64,000 nt of DNA, from the NCBI RefSeq assembly GCF_042648365.1, contig NZ_JBHRXI010000025.1, positions 1 to 64,000 of the forward strand, given 5' to 3'. The DNA comes from Lutimaribacter_A marinistellae. Its GTDB lineage: Bacteria; Pseudomonadota; Alphaproteobacteria; Rhodobacterales; Rhodobacteraceae. Below are positions 36,016-44,570 of the stretch, piece after piece (positions within the stretch are counted from its first letter, which is position 1; the number at the start of each line of letters is the position of its first letter). The notes below the pieces were generated by a model, which was not told the origin of the DNA, ran no database searches, and worked only from the letters and a program-made list of their open reading frames with translations. The position numbers were made by a program, and so were the translations under genes.

Positions 36016-37293
36016 ATGAGCACGATTATCGACATCCATGCGCGCGAGATCCTCGACAGCCGCGGCAACCCGACAGTCGAGGTAGACGTGATCCTCGAAG
36101 ATGGCACCATGGGGCGCGCAGCGGTGCCGTCCGGAGCGTCGACCGGTGCCTACGAGGCGGTCGAAAAGCGCGACGGCGACAAGGATCGTTACCTCGGCAA
36201 GGGCGTGCTCGAAGCTGTGGCAGCTGTGAACGGCGAGATCGCCGAAGAGCTTGTCGGCTTTGACGCGACCGAGCAGGTTTCGATCGACCGCGCGATGATC
36301 GAGCTCGACGGCACCGAGAACAAGGGCCGGTTGGGCGCCAATGCCATTCTGGGCGTAAGTCTCGCCGTGGCCAAGGCGGCGGCCGATTTCACGACCCAGC
36401 CATTGTATCGCTATGTTGGTGGAGCGGCGGCGCGCGTGCTGCCAGTGCCGATGATGAATATCATCAATGGTGGCGAGCACGCCGACAACCCGATCGACAT
36501 TCAGGAATTCATGATCATGCCGGTATCCGCAAGCAATATCCGCGATGCGGTGCGCATGGGGGCCGAGGTGTTTCACACCCTGAAAAAGGAACTGTCGGCC
36601 GCGGGTCTGGCCACCGGCGTCGGTGACGAGGGCGGTTTTGCCCCCAATATCGCCAGCACTCGCGAGGCGCTGGATTTCGTGCTGAAATCCATTGAAAAGT
36701 CGGGGTACAAGCCGGGCGAGGAAATCTACCTCGCGCTTGATTGCGCCGCGACGGAGTACTTCAAGGATGGCAAGTATGTCCTTTCGGGCGAAGGGAAAAC
36801 GCTCTCCAGCGCCGAGAATGTCGACTATCTCGAGGCCCTCGTGAACGACTACCCCATCATCTCGATCGAGGATGGCATGTCCGAGGATGATTGGGAGGGC
36901 TGGAAGGCCCTGACCGATGCGATCGGCAATCGGGTCCAGTTGGTGGGTGACGACCTGTTCGTGACCAACCCTGCGCGTCTGGCCGACGGCATCAAGCGTG
37001 GCTGTGCCAACTCGATGCTGGTCAAGGTGAACCAGATCGGCTCGCTCACCGAGACGTTGCAAGCAGTCGATATGGCCCATCGCGCGCGCTACACCAATGT
37101 GATGTCCCACCGTTCGGGCGAGACCGAGGACGCAACGATTGCAGATCTCGCGGTCGCCACCAACTGCGGACAGATCAAGACCGGCAGCCTTGCGCGGTCC
37201 GACCGGTTGGCCAAGTACAACCAGTTGATCCGCATCGAGGAAGCACTGGGCGAAACCGCGGAATACGCGGGGCGGTCGATCCTTCGCGGTTGA
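36016..37293 (+). CDS. eno: Enolase (phosphopyruvate hydratase)
   Basis: The 425-residue product converts 2-phosphoglycerate to phosphoenolpyruvate in glycolysis. Signatures: SGASTGAYEAVEKRDGD, MNIINGGEHADNPIDIQEFM, LALDCAATE (metal Asp), ISIEDGMSEDDW (metal Glu), GDDLFVTNP, LVKVNQIGSLTETL (catalytic Lys) and the final MSHRSGETED. The ATG at 36016 is the canonical start (MSTIIDIHAREILDSRGNPT). It follows the exporter gene by 67 bases. Confidence 0.98.
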   Translation: MSTIIDIHAREILDSRGNPTVEVDVILEDGTMGRAAVPSGASTGAYEAVEKRDGDKDRYLGKGVLEAVAAVNGEIAEELVGFDATEQVSIDRAMIELDGTENKGRLGANAILGVSLAVAKAAADFTTQPLYRYVGGAAARVLPVPMMNIINGGEHADNPIDIQEFMIMPVSASNIRDAVRMGAEVFHTLKKELSAAGLATGVGDEGGFAPNIASTREALDFVLKSIEKSGYKPGEEIYLALDCAATEYFKDGKYVLSGEGKTLSSAENVDYLEALVNDYPIISIEDGMSEDDWEGWKALTDAIGNRVQLVGDDLFVTNPARLADGIKRGCANSMLVKVNQIGSLTETLQAVDMAHRARYTNVMSHRSGETEDATIADLAVATNCGQIKTGSLARSDRLAKYNQLIRIEEALGETAEYAGRSILRG

Positions 37294-37310
37294 CGGTCTC
37301 CTGTGCTAGG

Positions 37311-37335
37311 CTCCCCCTGCGCGTCGTGGGGGGAG
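37311..37335 (+). terminator. Hairpin after enolase, overlapping the next ribosome site
   Basis: CTCCCCC pairs with GGGGGAG around an 11-base loop, 18 bases after the eno stop. The right arm overlaps the GGGGAGG upstream of the acetyltransferase, so it could act as a terminator or limit translation of that gene. Confidence 0.4.
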
Positions 37336-37348
37336 GCCCGATAACAGG

Positions 37349-37858
37349 ATGATGCACAGGATCGTGACGCCGGAAACAGAGGCCGAAATGGCCGCGTTCG
37401 ACCGGTTGTGCTGGGATTATCGGAGCTACCTGCTTTCCCTGCCGCGCCCGGATAGTGACGTGGTCCGAACGCTTTACTCCGAAGAGGTCTATCGGGACCT
37501 TCTGGCGAAGGGTGCGACTCACTTCCGCCCGCCCGCCGGTCAGATGCGTCTGGCCTTCGACGGCGATGTGCCGGTCGGCTGCGGCACTGTGCAGACGCTC
37601 ACCCCCGAAGACGCCGAGATCAAGCGTGTCTACGTCACGCCCGAGGCACGCGGCACCGGGCTTGCACGTGCGCTGATGGACCAGTTGGTTGCCGATTGCC
37701 GGGCGCTGGGCTGCACGCGTATCCTCATGGATACCGGGCGCTTGATGGTTCCGGCGCAACGGCTTTACGACAGGATGGGCTTTCGCCGCCGCGGTCCTTA
37801 CCAGGAATTGCCGCCCGTCGCCGATGGCATCCTCGTGTTTTTCGAGATGGATCTCTAG
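37349..37858 (+). CDS. GNAT family N-acetyltransferase
   Basis: The 169-residue product has the acetyl-CoA binding motif A (VYVTPEARGTGLARALMDQL, with RGTGLA as the pyrophosphate loop) and motif B (YDRMGFRRRGPY). Two adjacent ATGs at 37349 and 37352 are possible starts. It follows eno in the same direction. The acceptor substrate is unknown. Confidence 0.9.
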   Translation: MMHRIVTPETEAEMAAFDRLCWDYRSYLLSLPRPDSDVVRTLYSEEVYRDLLAKGATHFRPPAGQMRLAFDGDVPVGCGTVQTLTPEDAEIKRVYVTPEARGTGLARALMDQLVADCRALGCTRILMDTGRLMVPAQRLYDRMGFRRRGPYQELPPVADGILVFFEMDL

Positions 37859-37953
37859 CGGGCGCACCGCACCGACCGGCGCAGGGGTCGTTTCGGCGAT
37901 TCGCGCGGTGCCTCGGACTTTTCTTCTGGATTATCGCGCGCCATGATCGGGCC

Positions 37954-38634
37954 ATGGTAGAAGCCCTGATATTTGACGTTTTCGGAACCTGCGTGGACTG
38001 GCGCAGTTCGGTCGCGCGCGAGGTGGCGCGTACGCTGCCCGAAGTGGATGCAATCGCATTTGCCGAGGCATGGCGGGCCGAATACGATCCCGCGATGGCA
38101 CGGATCCGCGAAGGCGCGCGGGGTTATGTCCCGCTCGGTGATCTGCATCTTGAGAACCTCCATCGCGTGGCGGACGATTTCGGCGTGACGGTGTCTGACC
38201 CCGTGGGGCTGAATGCAGCCTGGGAAAAGCTTGATCCTTGGCCCGACGTGGTTGGCGGACTCGAACGGCTCAGGGCGCACGCGATCATCGCCCCTTGTTC
38301 CAACGGGTCGATTGCCCTGATGACCCGCCTTGCCCGCTATGCCGGGCTGCCATGGGATTGCATTCTTGGGGCCGAGATCGCCGGGGATTACAAGCCAAAG
38401 CGCGGCGTCTACCTGGCAAGCTGCCATGCGCTGCGTCTGGAGCCGGACAAGGTGATGATGGTGGCCGCGCATAATGACGATCTCAGGGCCGCACAGGACG
38501 CTGGCTTGCAAACGGCTTTCATCCCGCGCCCCACGGAGTATGGTCCGGCGCAGCGAAAAGATGTCGAACCCACGGGCGACTGGACCGTGGTCGCCCAAGG
38601 CTTTGACATGCTCGCCGAGCGGCTTGGGTGCTGA
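37954..38634 (+). CDS. HAD-superfamily haloacid dehalogenase type II
   Basis: The product of about 226 residues has HAD motif I in LIFDVFGTCVDW (nucleophile Asp), motif II in APCSNGS, motif III Lys in DYKPKRGVY and motif IV in VAAHNDDLRAAQ. FGTCVDWRSS is the L-2-haloacid dehalogenase signature, whose members hydrolyse 2-haloalkanoic acids by inversion. The start is the ATG at 37954, 95 bases after the acetyltransferase. A hairpin follows the stop. Confidence 0.92.
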   Translation: MVEALIFDVFGTCVDWRSSVAREVARTLPEVDAIAFAEAWRAEYDPAMARIREGARGYVPLGDLHLENLHRVADDFGVTVSDPVGLNAAWEKLDPWPDVVGGLERLRAHAIIAPCSNGSIALMTRLARYAGLPWDCILGAEIAGDYKPKRGVYLASCHALRLEPDKVMMVAAHNDDLRAAQDAGLQTAFIPRPTEYGPAQRKDVEPTGDWTVVAQGFDMLAERLGC

Positions 38635-38645
38635 CAGGTAAGGGG

Positions 38646-38669
38646 GCGAAGGGCTGTTGAGCCCTTCGC
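38646..38669 (+). terminator. Terminator hairpin after the dehalogenase
   Basis: GCGAAGGGCT and AGCCCTTCGC form a perfect ten-base stem with a GTTG loop, 11 bases after the dehalogenase stop. The rest of the 248-base gap to 38882 holds a short stem at 38746-38762 and nothing else that I can support. Confidence 0.65.
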
Positions 38670-38882
38670 AACCGGTTTTCAGGATGCTGCTTTGCGCAGA
38701 ATGGGATGCGGTCGGGAGGGCCGACATGGTCATCCGTCGTGCCGGACGCCTCTGTCAGGCGTTGGTCGGCGCTTTGAACCCGGGCCCGCCTTTGTGATGC
38801 AGGGTTTCTTGGGTCCGGGAGTGTAACCGGCAGGATGGCCTGAGGTTCCCTGCGTCGCAGTTCACTCGGCGGAAACGCGCCG

Positions 38883-39332
38883 TCACAGCGCGCGCGACAT
38901 CAGTACGTAGCGATCGCGCAGTTTGAAACCCGCACGGGCATACAGCCGCTGGGCAATTTCATTTTCACGATCCACTTCCAGGTGCAACGCTTTGACCCCG
39001 GCCTTTGACAAGGCTTTCGGCAGGCTGATCAGCACTTCGGTCGCGATGCCGCGCCCGCGCACGGCGGGGCGGATATAGATCTCGTCGACGAAAGCATCCA
39101 TTCCGCCGAATTCCAGCGACCAGCCGAACGTGATGACCACATAGCCCAGCGGCGCACGAGCCGGCCCGATCAGGTAGGCGCATCCATGCGGGATGCCCTC
39201 CAGCAAGGGCAGCAGGGCCGCACGACGTGCCTCGTCGGTGCTGTCCAGCCCCTCTTCGGCGTGAAAGGCCGTGACCAGCGCAAGCACGCGCTCCAGATCA
39301 TCGGGTTTCGCAAGATGCAGGGCGGCGCTCAT
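38883..39332 (-). CDS. GNAT family N-acetyltransferase
   Basis: The 149-residue product has the acetyl-CoA loop in IYIRPAVRGRGIATEVLISL and motif B in YARAGFKLRDRYVLMSR. The start overlaps the nucleoside hydrolase stop by four bases (39329-39332), so the two are translationally coupled. A role in modifying a product of the neighbouring nucleoside pathway is possible but not shown. Confidence 0.9.
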   Translation of the reverse strand: MSAALHLAKPDDLERVLALVTAFHAEEGLDSTDEARRAALLPLLEGIPHGCAYLIGPARAPLGYVVITFGWSLEFGGMDAFVDEIYIRPAVRGRGIATEVLISLPKALSKAGVKALHLEVDRENEIAQRLYARAGFKLRDRYVLMSRAL

Positions 39333-40270
39333 AGCTGCGCAAGCCGTGTCGTCAGCAGGTCGAAGAAGCCTTGCGCGTCGAGGTCACCCATGAACATCGC
39401 GTTCGGTTTCCGGTTCGTAACCCGCCACCAGTCGGCGACCGTCATGCCAAGTGTCAGCTCCGACCGGGTCTCGATTTCGACATTGATATGGCGACCGGTG
39501 AACAGATCGGGCCGGATCAGGTAGGCGGTTACGCAAGGGTCATGCAACGGTGCCCCTTGCGATCCGTACTTCTCCTTGTCGAAGCGTTCGAAGAAATCGG
39601 TCATCTGGGCCACGGCGACGCCGACCCTGGTCCCAAGGGCACGAAACGCCTCGTTCCGCGCTCCGGTTACCAGCGCCTTGTGCGTCACGTCGAGCGGCAT
39701 GACCGTCATCGGCGCGCCCGAGGCAAACACAGCCTGCGCCGCCTCTGGGTCGACATAGATGTTGAATTCGGCGGCGGGGGTGATGTTGCCAACCTCGAAA
39801 TAGGCGCCGCCCATAAGTACGATTTCGGCCACGCGTGGCACGATGTCAGGCGCGCGTTGGAAGGCGGTGGCGATGTTGGTCAGTGGCCCCAGCGGGCAGA
39901 GCGTGACAGTCCCGGCAGGTTCACGGCGCAGTGTTTCGATCAGGAATTCGACCGCGTGGGCCTGTTGCAGCGGCATGGTCGGGTCGGGCAGGTCCGGCCC
40001 GTCCAGCCCCGTCTTGCCATGCACGTGCTCGGCAGTGACCAGCGGGCGCGACAAGGGCCTGTCACAGCCTGCAAAGACCGGAACGCCAGTACGCCCGGCC
40101 AGTTCGCATACCATGCGCGCATTCCGCGCGGTCAGCTCCAGCGGAACGTTACCCGCTACCGCGGTCAGGCCCAGCACCTCGATCTCGTCCGGGCTGGCCA
40201 GGGCCAGAAGGATGGCCACGGCATCGTCCTGGCCGGGGTCGGTGTCGATGATGATCTTGCGGGGTGGCAT
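39329..40270 (-). CDS. Inosine-uridine-preferring nucleoside hydrolase
   Basis: The 313-residue product has the calcium-binding signature DTDPGQDDAVAILLAL at the N-terminus and a later PLHDPCVTAYLIRPDLF that carries the conserved His-Asp pair. It hydrolyses the N-glycosidic bond of nucleosides, releasing ribose and base in salvage or catabolism. It lies 69 bases downstream of the cdhR-like gene in the same direction. Confidence 0.94.
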   Translation of the reverse strand: MPPRKIIIDTDPGQDDAVAILLALASPDEIEVLGLTAVAGNVPLELTARNARMVCELAGRTGVPVFAGCDRPLSRPLVTAEHVHGKTGLDGPDLPDPTMPLQQAHAVEFLIETLRREPAGTVTLCPLGPLTNIATAFQRAPDIVPRVAEIVLMGGAYFEVGNITPAAEFNIYVDPEAAQAVFASGAPMTVMPLDVTHKALVTGARNEAFRALGTRVGVAVAQMTDFFERFDKEKYGSQGAPLHDPCVTAYLIRPDLFTGRHINVEIETRSELTLGMTVADWWRVTNRKPNAMFMGDLDAQGFFDLLTTRLAQL

Positions 40271-40339
40271 GTTTCTCTCCGGACTCCTGTGCCGCCCGTG
40301 GTGACAGGTACGGGCGGCCCTGTCCAGTGAGCGCGCGGT

Positions 40340-41320
40340 CTATTCGGCGGCGGTCGCGCGGTGCTGGCGCAGGTCGCGTGCCGCCATGCCATGGGCCGTC
40401 CGAAAGGCGCGGGCGAAACTCGATTGCGAGGCAAAGCCCGTGGCCATCGCGATCTCCATCAGCGGCAGGTCGGTGTCGGTCACCAGTCGCCGCGCCTCGG
40501 CCAGACGCAGTTGCAGGTAGTGATCCTGCGGTGTGGTCCCAAGGCGCAGGCGGAACTGCTGTTGCAGGGTGCGCGTGCTTGCCCCGAGTCGGGTGGCGAT
40601 CTCCGACAGGGGCAGGGGGTCGTCCATCGCGGTTTCCATCAACGCGTTGGCCTTGGCCGTCAGCGCATTGTGCCGATGTGTTCCCAGGCGGCTTTGTGGC
40701 CGGGGCGCCGCCGCCGGACCATCGTAAAGGAACAGCCCCGCGACACGTGCGGCAAACCCTGCGCCGTGCCGGGCGGCGATGATGCGCAGCATCATCTCGA
40801 TGGCCGGTGTGGCCCCACCGCTGGTGAAACGGTTGCCCGACACCACGTAGCGGTCGGCACGCAGATCGACCGCCGGGAAACGCGCGCTGAAGCTTTCGAG
40901 GTCCTCCCAATGCGTTGTTGCGGGGTGACCGTCGAGCAGTCCGGCCTCGGCCAGCAGCCACGGCCCGCCATCGATCCCTGCCATTGCCGCGCCGCTTGCC
41001 GCGATCCGGCGTAACCCGCCCAGCAGCGAGGGCGTAGCGTGCCGGGCCAGGTTGAACCCGGCCACCACGATCAAAAGTTCGCACCCCTCCAGACGGGCCA
41101 ACGGGATCCCCGGGACGTTCAACCCGCTGGTCAGCATCGCGGGCCGGTCCTGTGCGGTGACGTAATCCCAGTCGAACGCATGCCGGTCGGCCAGCCGGTT
41201 CGCCGCGCGCATCGGGTCGACGGCCGCGGCAAAGCTGAGCGTGTTGCAATCGTCCAGCACCAGCAACGCGGTCTTCAGCGGTTTGTGCTCGGGTTGAAGG
41301 ATGTTTTTTGCGGATTTCAT
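40340..41320 (-). CDS. cdhR: CdhR-like GlxA/AraC regulator of carnitine catabolism
   Basis: The product of about 326 residues has an amidotransferase-like sensor domain (about 20-205: LLVLDDCNTLSFAAAVDPMRAANRL, LLIVVAGFN, AGIDGGPWLLAEAGLLDG, TTHWEDLESFSARFP) and an AraC HTH domain (about 215-320: LSEIATRLGASTRTLQQQFR, LMEIAMATGFASQSSFARAF). It is divergent, over 133 bases, from the dehydrocarnitine-cleaving BKACE gene, the arrangement known for CdhR in Pseudomonas. The ATG at 41320 is the conserved start (MKSAKNIL); the longer frame upstream overlaps the opposite promoter and is not used. Confidence 0.9.
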   Translation of the reverse strand: MKSAKNILQPEHKPLKTALLVLDDCNTLSFAAAVDPMRAANRLADRHAFDWDYVTAQDRPAMLTSGLNVPGIPLARLEGCELLIVVAGFNLARHATPSLLGGLRRIAASGAAMAGIDGGPWLLAEAGLLDGHPATTHWEDLESFSARFPAVDLRADRYVVSGNRFTSGGATPAIEMMLRIIAARHGAGFAARVAGLFLYDGPAAAPRPQSRLGTHRHNALTAKANALMETAMDDPLPLSEIATRLGASTRTLQQQFRLRLGTTPQDHYLQLRLAEARRLVTDTDLPLMEIAMATGFASQSSFARAFRTAHGMAARDLRQHRATAAE

Positions 41321-41453
41321 CAAGTTCGATTCGCTTTCCGACAAGTCATGCGGACAAGGCTGCGGCACTCTTCGGTCCAAGACAAATCGGAATCCGGGGA
41401 GAAGCCTGGGGATAACCCCCTGCATATCCCTGTACATCTCAGGGAGGGTCCGA
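41321..41453. promoter_or_regulatory. Divergent regulatory region of the carnitine cluster
   Basis: These 133 bases separate the CdhR-like gene from the cleavage-enzyme gene. Several GACAA/GGACAAG words occur near the regulator end (41340-41390) and may be binding half-sites. No perfect palindrome is present. Confidence 0.35.
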
Positions 41454-42371
41454 ATGCCGCTCGAAATGAACCGCGAGGTCTTCATCACCTGTGCCGTAAC
41501 AGGCTCGGGCGGGACGCAGGATCGCAGCCCGCACGTGCCGCGCAGCCCCAAGCAGATCGCCGAAAGCGCGATCGCCGCGGCCAAGGCCGGCGCCGCCATC
41601 GTTCACTGCCACGTGCGAGACCCGGAAACAGGCGCGCCATCACGTGATCTGGCGCTTTACCGCGAAGTGACCGAGCGAATCCGCGAGGCGGAAGTGGATG
41701 TTGTGCTCAACCTCACGGCAGGAATGGGCGGCGACATGGTCTTTGGCTCGTCCGAGTCGCCGCTGCCGCTGAACGAGGCGGGAACCGACATGATCGGTGC
41801 CGCCGCGCGGGTCGAGCATGTAAAGCAATGCCTGCCCGAGATCTGCACGCTCGACTGCGGCACGATGAACTTTGCCGAGGCCGATTACGTGATGACCAAT
41901 ACGCCCGGCATGCTGCAGGCGATGGGCCGGATGATGACCCATATGGGCGTCAAGCCCGAGATCGAGGCCTTTGACACCGGACATCTCTGGTACGCCAAGC
42001 AGCTGGTCAAGGATGGCATCCTCGACGCTCCGGCGCTGGTACAGCTTTGCATGGGTGTACCCTGGGGCGCACCGGATGACCTCAACACCTTCATGGCGAT
42101 GGTCAACAACGTGCCCGATGATTGGACGTTCTCGGCCTTTTCGCTCGGCCGCAACCAGATGGCCTATGTGGCGGCAGCGGTGCTGGCCGGTGGAAACGTG
42201 CGCGTCGGGCTCGAGGATAACCTCTGGCTCGACAAGGGGGTCCTTGCCGAGAACTGGCAGCTGGTCGAAAGGGCCGGCACGATCATCGAGAACATGGGCG
42301 CCCGTGTCATCGGCGCCGAAGAGGTCCGCACCCGGCTTGGCCTGACCAAGCGCGCTCCTGCTTCGGCCTGA
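41454..42371 (+). CDS. BKACE, probable 3-dehydrocarnitine cleavage enzyme
   Basis: The 305-residue product has the normal length of the DUF849 family. The zinc ligands are His51 and His53 in AAIVHCHVRD, and Glu254 in VRVGLEDN with Asp255 next to it. In carnitine degradation such an enzyme uses acetyl-CoA to split dehydrocarnitine into betainyl-CoA and acetoacetate. The start at 41454 has AGGGAGGG upstream. It is the first gene of the plus-strand operon, facing the CdhR-like regulator, and a carnitine dehydrogenase fusion follows. Confidence 0.9.
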   Translation: MPLEMNREVFITCAVTGSGGTQDRSPHVPRSPKQIAESAIAAAKAGAAIVHCHVRDPETGAPSRDLALYREVTERIREAEVDVVLNLTAGMGGDMVFGSSESPLPLNEAGTDMIGAAARVEHVKQCLPEICTLDCGTMNFAEADYVMTNTPGMLQAMGRMMTHMGVKPEIEAFDTGHLWYAKQLVKDGILDAPALVQLCMGVPWGAPDDLNTFMAMVNNVPDDWTFSAFSLGRNQMAYVAAAVLAGGNVRVGLEDNLWLDKGVLAENWQLVERAGTIIENMGARVIGAEEVRTRLGLTKRAPASA

Positions 42372-42441
42372 CACACGCGGCGGAACGCAGCGGTTGCAAC
42401 AGGCGTTTCCCCGTCGATCGCAACGTGAAGAAAGAGGTTCC

Positions 42442-42999
42442 ATGATCCGCTCGACCCTGACCGCCGCCACCGTATTGTTCTGCCTGTCCGCAGCGGATGT
42501 ATCCGCCGCCGGATATCGTGACGAATCCGTCGAAATGACGACGGTGCAGGCCCTCGATATCCCGGCCTATATGGGCCTGTGGTACGAAATCGCGCGTTAC
42601 CCGAACTCGTTCGAGGAAAACTGTGTCGGCGTGACGGCCGAATACGCGCAGCGCGACGATGGCAAGATCGACGTGGTGAACACCTGCCGCAAGGGCGCGC
42701 TGGATGGGCCGGTCGAACAGGCCGAAGGCGTGGCGCGGCCGGCCGGTCCCGGCAAGCTGTCGGTCAGCTTCGTGCCGTTCCTGTCATGGTTGCCATTCCT
42801 CAACGGCGATTACTGGGTGCTGCATGTTTCCGACGGGTACGAGATGGCGGTGGTCGGCAACCCGGCAGGCTCGACCGGTTGGGTGCTGGCCCGCAGCCCG
42901 GAGATCTCGCAGGAACAGCTCGATACCGCGCGACAGGTTTTCAGCGAGAACGGGTATGATCTGACGGCCCTGCGCATGGTGCCGCAGCCGCCCGAATAG
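42442..42999 (+). CDS. Lipocalin family protein (Blc-like, secreted)
   Basis: The product of about 185 residues has a signal peptide (cleavage near VSA-AG, residue 22-23) with no lipobox cysteine, so it is periplasmic rather than lipidated. The lipocalin signature GLWYEIARYPNSFE is followed by CVGVTAEYAQR, NTCRKG and a C-terminal ARSPEISQEQLD, as in bacterial Blc. It probably binds a fatty acid or small hydrophobic compound. It sits inside the carnitine operon, perhaps helping handle acylcarnitines; that role is inferred. GAGGTTCC precedes the ATG at 42442. A hairpin follows. Confidence 0.88.
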   Translation: MIRSTLTAATVLFCLSAADVSAAGYRDESVEMTTVQALDIPAYMGLWYEIARYPNSFEENCVGVTAEYAQRDDGKIDVVNTCRKGALDGPVEQAEGVARPAGPGKLSVSFVPFLSWLPFLNGDYWVLHVSDGYEMAVVGNPAGSTGWVLARSPEISQEQLDTARQVFSENGYDLTALRMVPQPPE

Positions 43000-43008
43000 A
43001 CCACGCGA

Positions 43009-43029
43009 TCAAGGCGCGAGGCGCCTTGA
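43009..43029 (+). terminator. Hairpin between lipocalin and dehydrogenase genes
   Basis: TCAAGGCGC and GCGCCTTGA form a perfect nine-base stem with a GAG loop, 10 bases after the lipocalin stop. Without a T run it may be a partial terminator or an RNA stabiliser inside the carnitine operon. Confidence 0.45.
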
Positions 43030-43094
43030 ACAACACTGACACAGTCGCCGATGGCCGGACCCATCGGCGTCTTTACGCAAAACGGGACGGACGA

Positions 43095-44570
43095 ATGGCA
43101 AGAGCGGCGATCATTGGCGGGGGCGTAATCGGGGGCGGCTGGGCGGCGCGCTTCCTGCTGAACGGGTGGGATGTCAGGGTTTTCGACCCCGATCCCGAGG
43201 CTCAGCGCAAGATCGGCGAAGTGCTGGACAATGCCCGCCGGTCCCTGCCGGGGCTCAGCGATCTGCCCTTGCCGGACGAAGGCACGCTCAGCTTTCACGA
43301 CGACCTCGCCGAGGCTGTCGAGGGTGCCGAGTGGATCCAGGAAAGCGTACCGGAACGGCTCGACCTCAAGCTCAAGGTCTATGCCCAGATACAGGCCGCC
43401 TGCGAGGAGGGGGCGATCATCGGCTCATCCACGTCGGGCTTCAAGCCATCAGAGCTTCAGGAAGGTTCGGACCGGCCCGGCCAGATCGTGGTGACGCATC
43501 CTTTCAACCCGGTCTACCTTTTGCCACTTATCGAACTCGTCACGACCGGCGCGAACGAGGCCGCTCTCATCGACCGGGCCAAGGGCCTTCTCTCATCGCT
43601 CGGCCTGTTCCCGCTGCATGTGAAGAAAGAGATCGACGCCCATATCGCCGACCGCTTTCTCGAGGCGGTCTGGCGCGAGGCGCTGTGGCTGGTCAAGGAC
43701 GGTATCGCCACCACCGAAGAAGTCGATGAGGCGATCCGCATGGGCTTCGGCATCCGCTGGGCGCAGATGGGCCTGTTCGAGACTTATCGCGTCGCCGGGG
43801 GCGAGGCGGGCATGCGCCACTTCATGGCGCAGTTCGGCCCGGCGCTGAAATGGCCATGGACCAAGCTGATGGACGTACCCGAATTCACCGACGAACTGGT
43901 CGACCTCATCGCGGACCAGTCCGACGCGCAATCAGGCATGCACTCGATCCGCGAATTGGAACGTATCCGCGACAACAACCTCGTCGCCATGATGCGCGCG
44001 CTGAAGGCACAAGACTGGGGTGCGGGTGCGGTGCTCAACGCCCACGATGCTGGCCGCAAGCGCGATGCGATGCCGGATATCGAAACTGCCGATCTGGCGC
44101 AGCCGATCCTGACACTTGCTCGGGCGGTGCCGCTCGACTGGACCGATTACAACGGTCACATGACCGAGAGCCGCTATCTCGACGCTTTTGCCGGTGCGAC
44201 CGACCGTTTCATGGAAATCATCGGCTGCGACGCCGACTACATCGCGTCCGGTGGCAGCTATTTCACCGCCGAAACGCATATCCGGCACCTTGGCGAATGC
44301 CATGCCGGGGCGCGGATCTCGGTTCGTACGCAGATGCTCCTGGGACAGGGGAAAAAGCTGCACCTCTTCCACTCGATGTACGAGGGTGAAGAGCTGATCG
44401 CCACCTGCGAAAGCTTCCTGCTGCATGTCAGCCTTGAAACCCGGCGCCCCTGCGCGCCTTCGCAGGAAATCGAGGATTCAATGGCACGGATCGCCGCCGC
44501 GCAGTCTGGGTTGGAGTATCCTCAGGGTGCGGGCAGTTCGATACGCAAACCCGTGCCGATGGCGGAATGA
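43095..44570 (+). CDS. lcdH: Carnitine dehydrogenase-thioesterase fusion
   Basis: The product of about 491 residues has an N-terminal 3-hydroxyacyl-CoA-dehydrogenase-like domain (about 1-320) with GGGVIGGGWAARFL for NAD binding and VTHPFNPVYLLPLIELV around the active histidine. This is followed by a hotdog thioesterase domain (about 340-480) with LDWTDYNGHMTESRYLDAF. In Sinorhizobium-type carnitine catabolism the same fusion oxidises L-carnitine to dehydrocarnitine and hydrolyses betainyl-CoA to betaine. The neighbours fit that pathway exactly. The start at 43095 has GGGACGG upstream; a longer frame begins at 43026. The stop overlaps the SDR start (ATGA). Confidence 0.92.
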   Translation: MARAAIIGGGVIGGGWAARFLLNGWDVRVFDPDPEAQRKIGEVLDNARRSLPGLSDLPLPDEGTLSFHDDLAEAVEGAEWIQESVPERLDLKLKVYAQIQAACEEGAIIGSSTSGFKPSELQEGSDRPGQIVVTHPFNPVYLLPLIELVTTGANEAALIDRAKGLLSSLGLFPLHVKKEIDAHIADRFLEAVWREALWLVKDGIATTEEVDEAIRMGFGIRWAQMGLFETYRVAGGEAGMRHFMAQFGPALKWPWTKLMDVPEFTDELVDLIADQSDAQSGMHSIRELERIRDNNLVAMMRALKAQDWGAGAVLNAHDAGRKRDAMPDIETADLAQPILTLARAVPLDWTDYNGHMTESRYLDAFAGATDRFMEIIGCDADYIASGGSYFTAETHIRHLGECHAGARISVRTQMLLGQGKKLHLFHSMYEGEELIATCESFLLHVSLETRRPCAPSQEIEDSMARIAAAQSGLEYPQGAGSSIRKPVPMAE

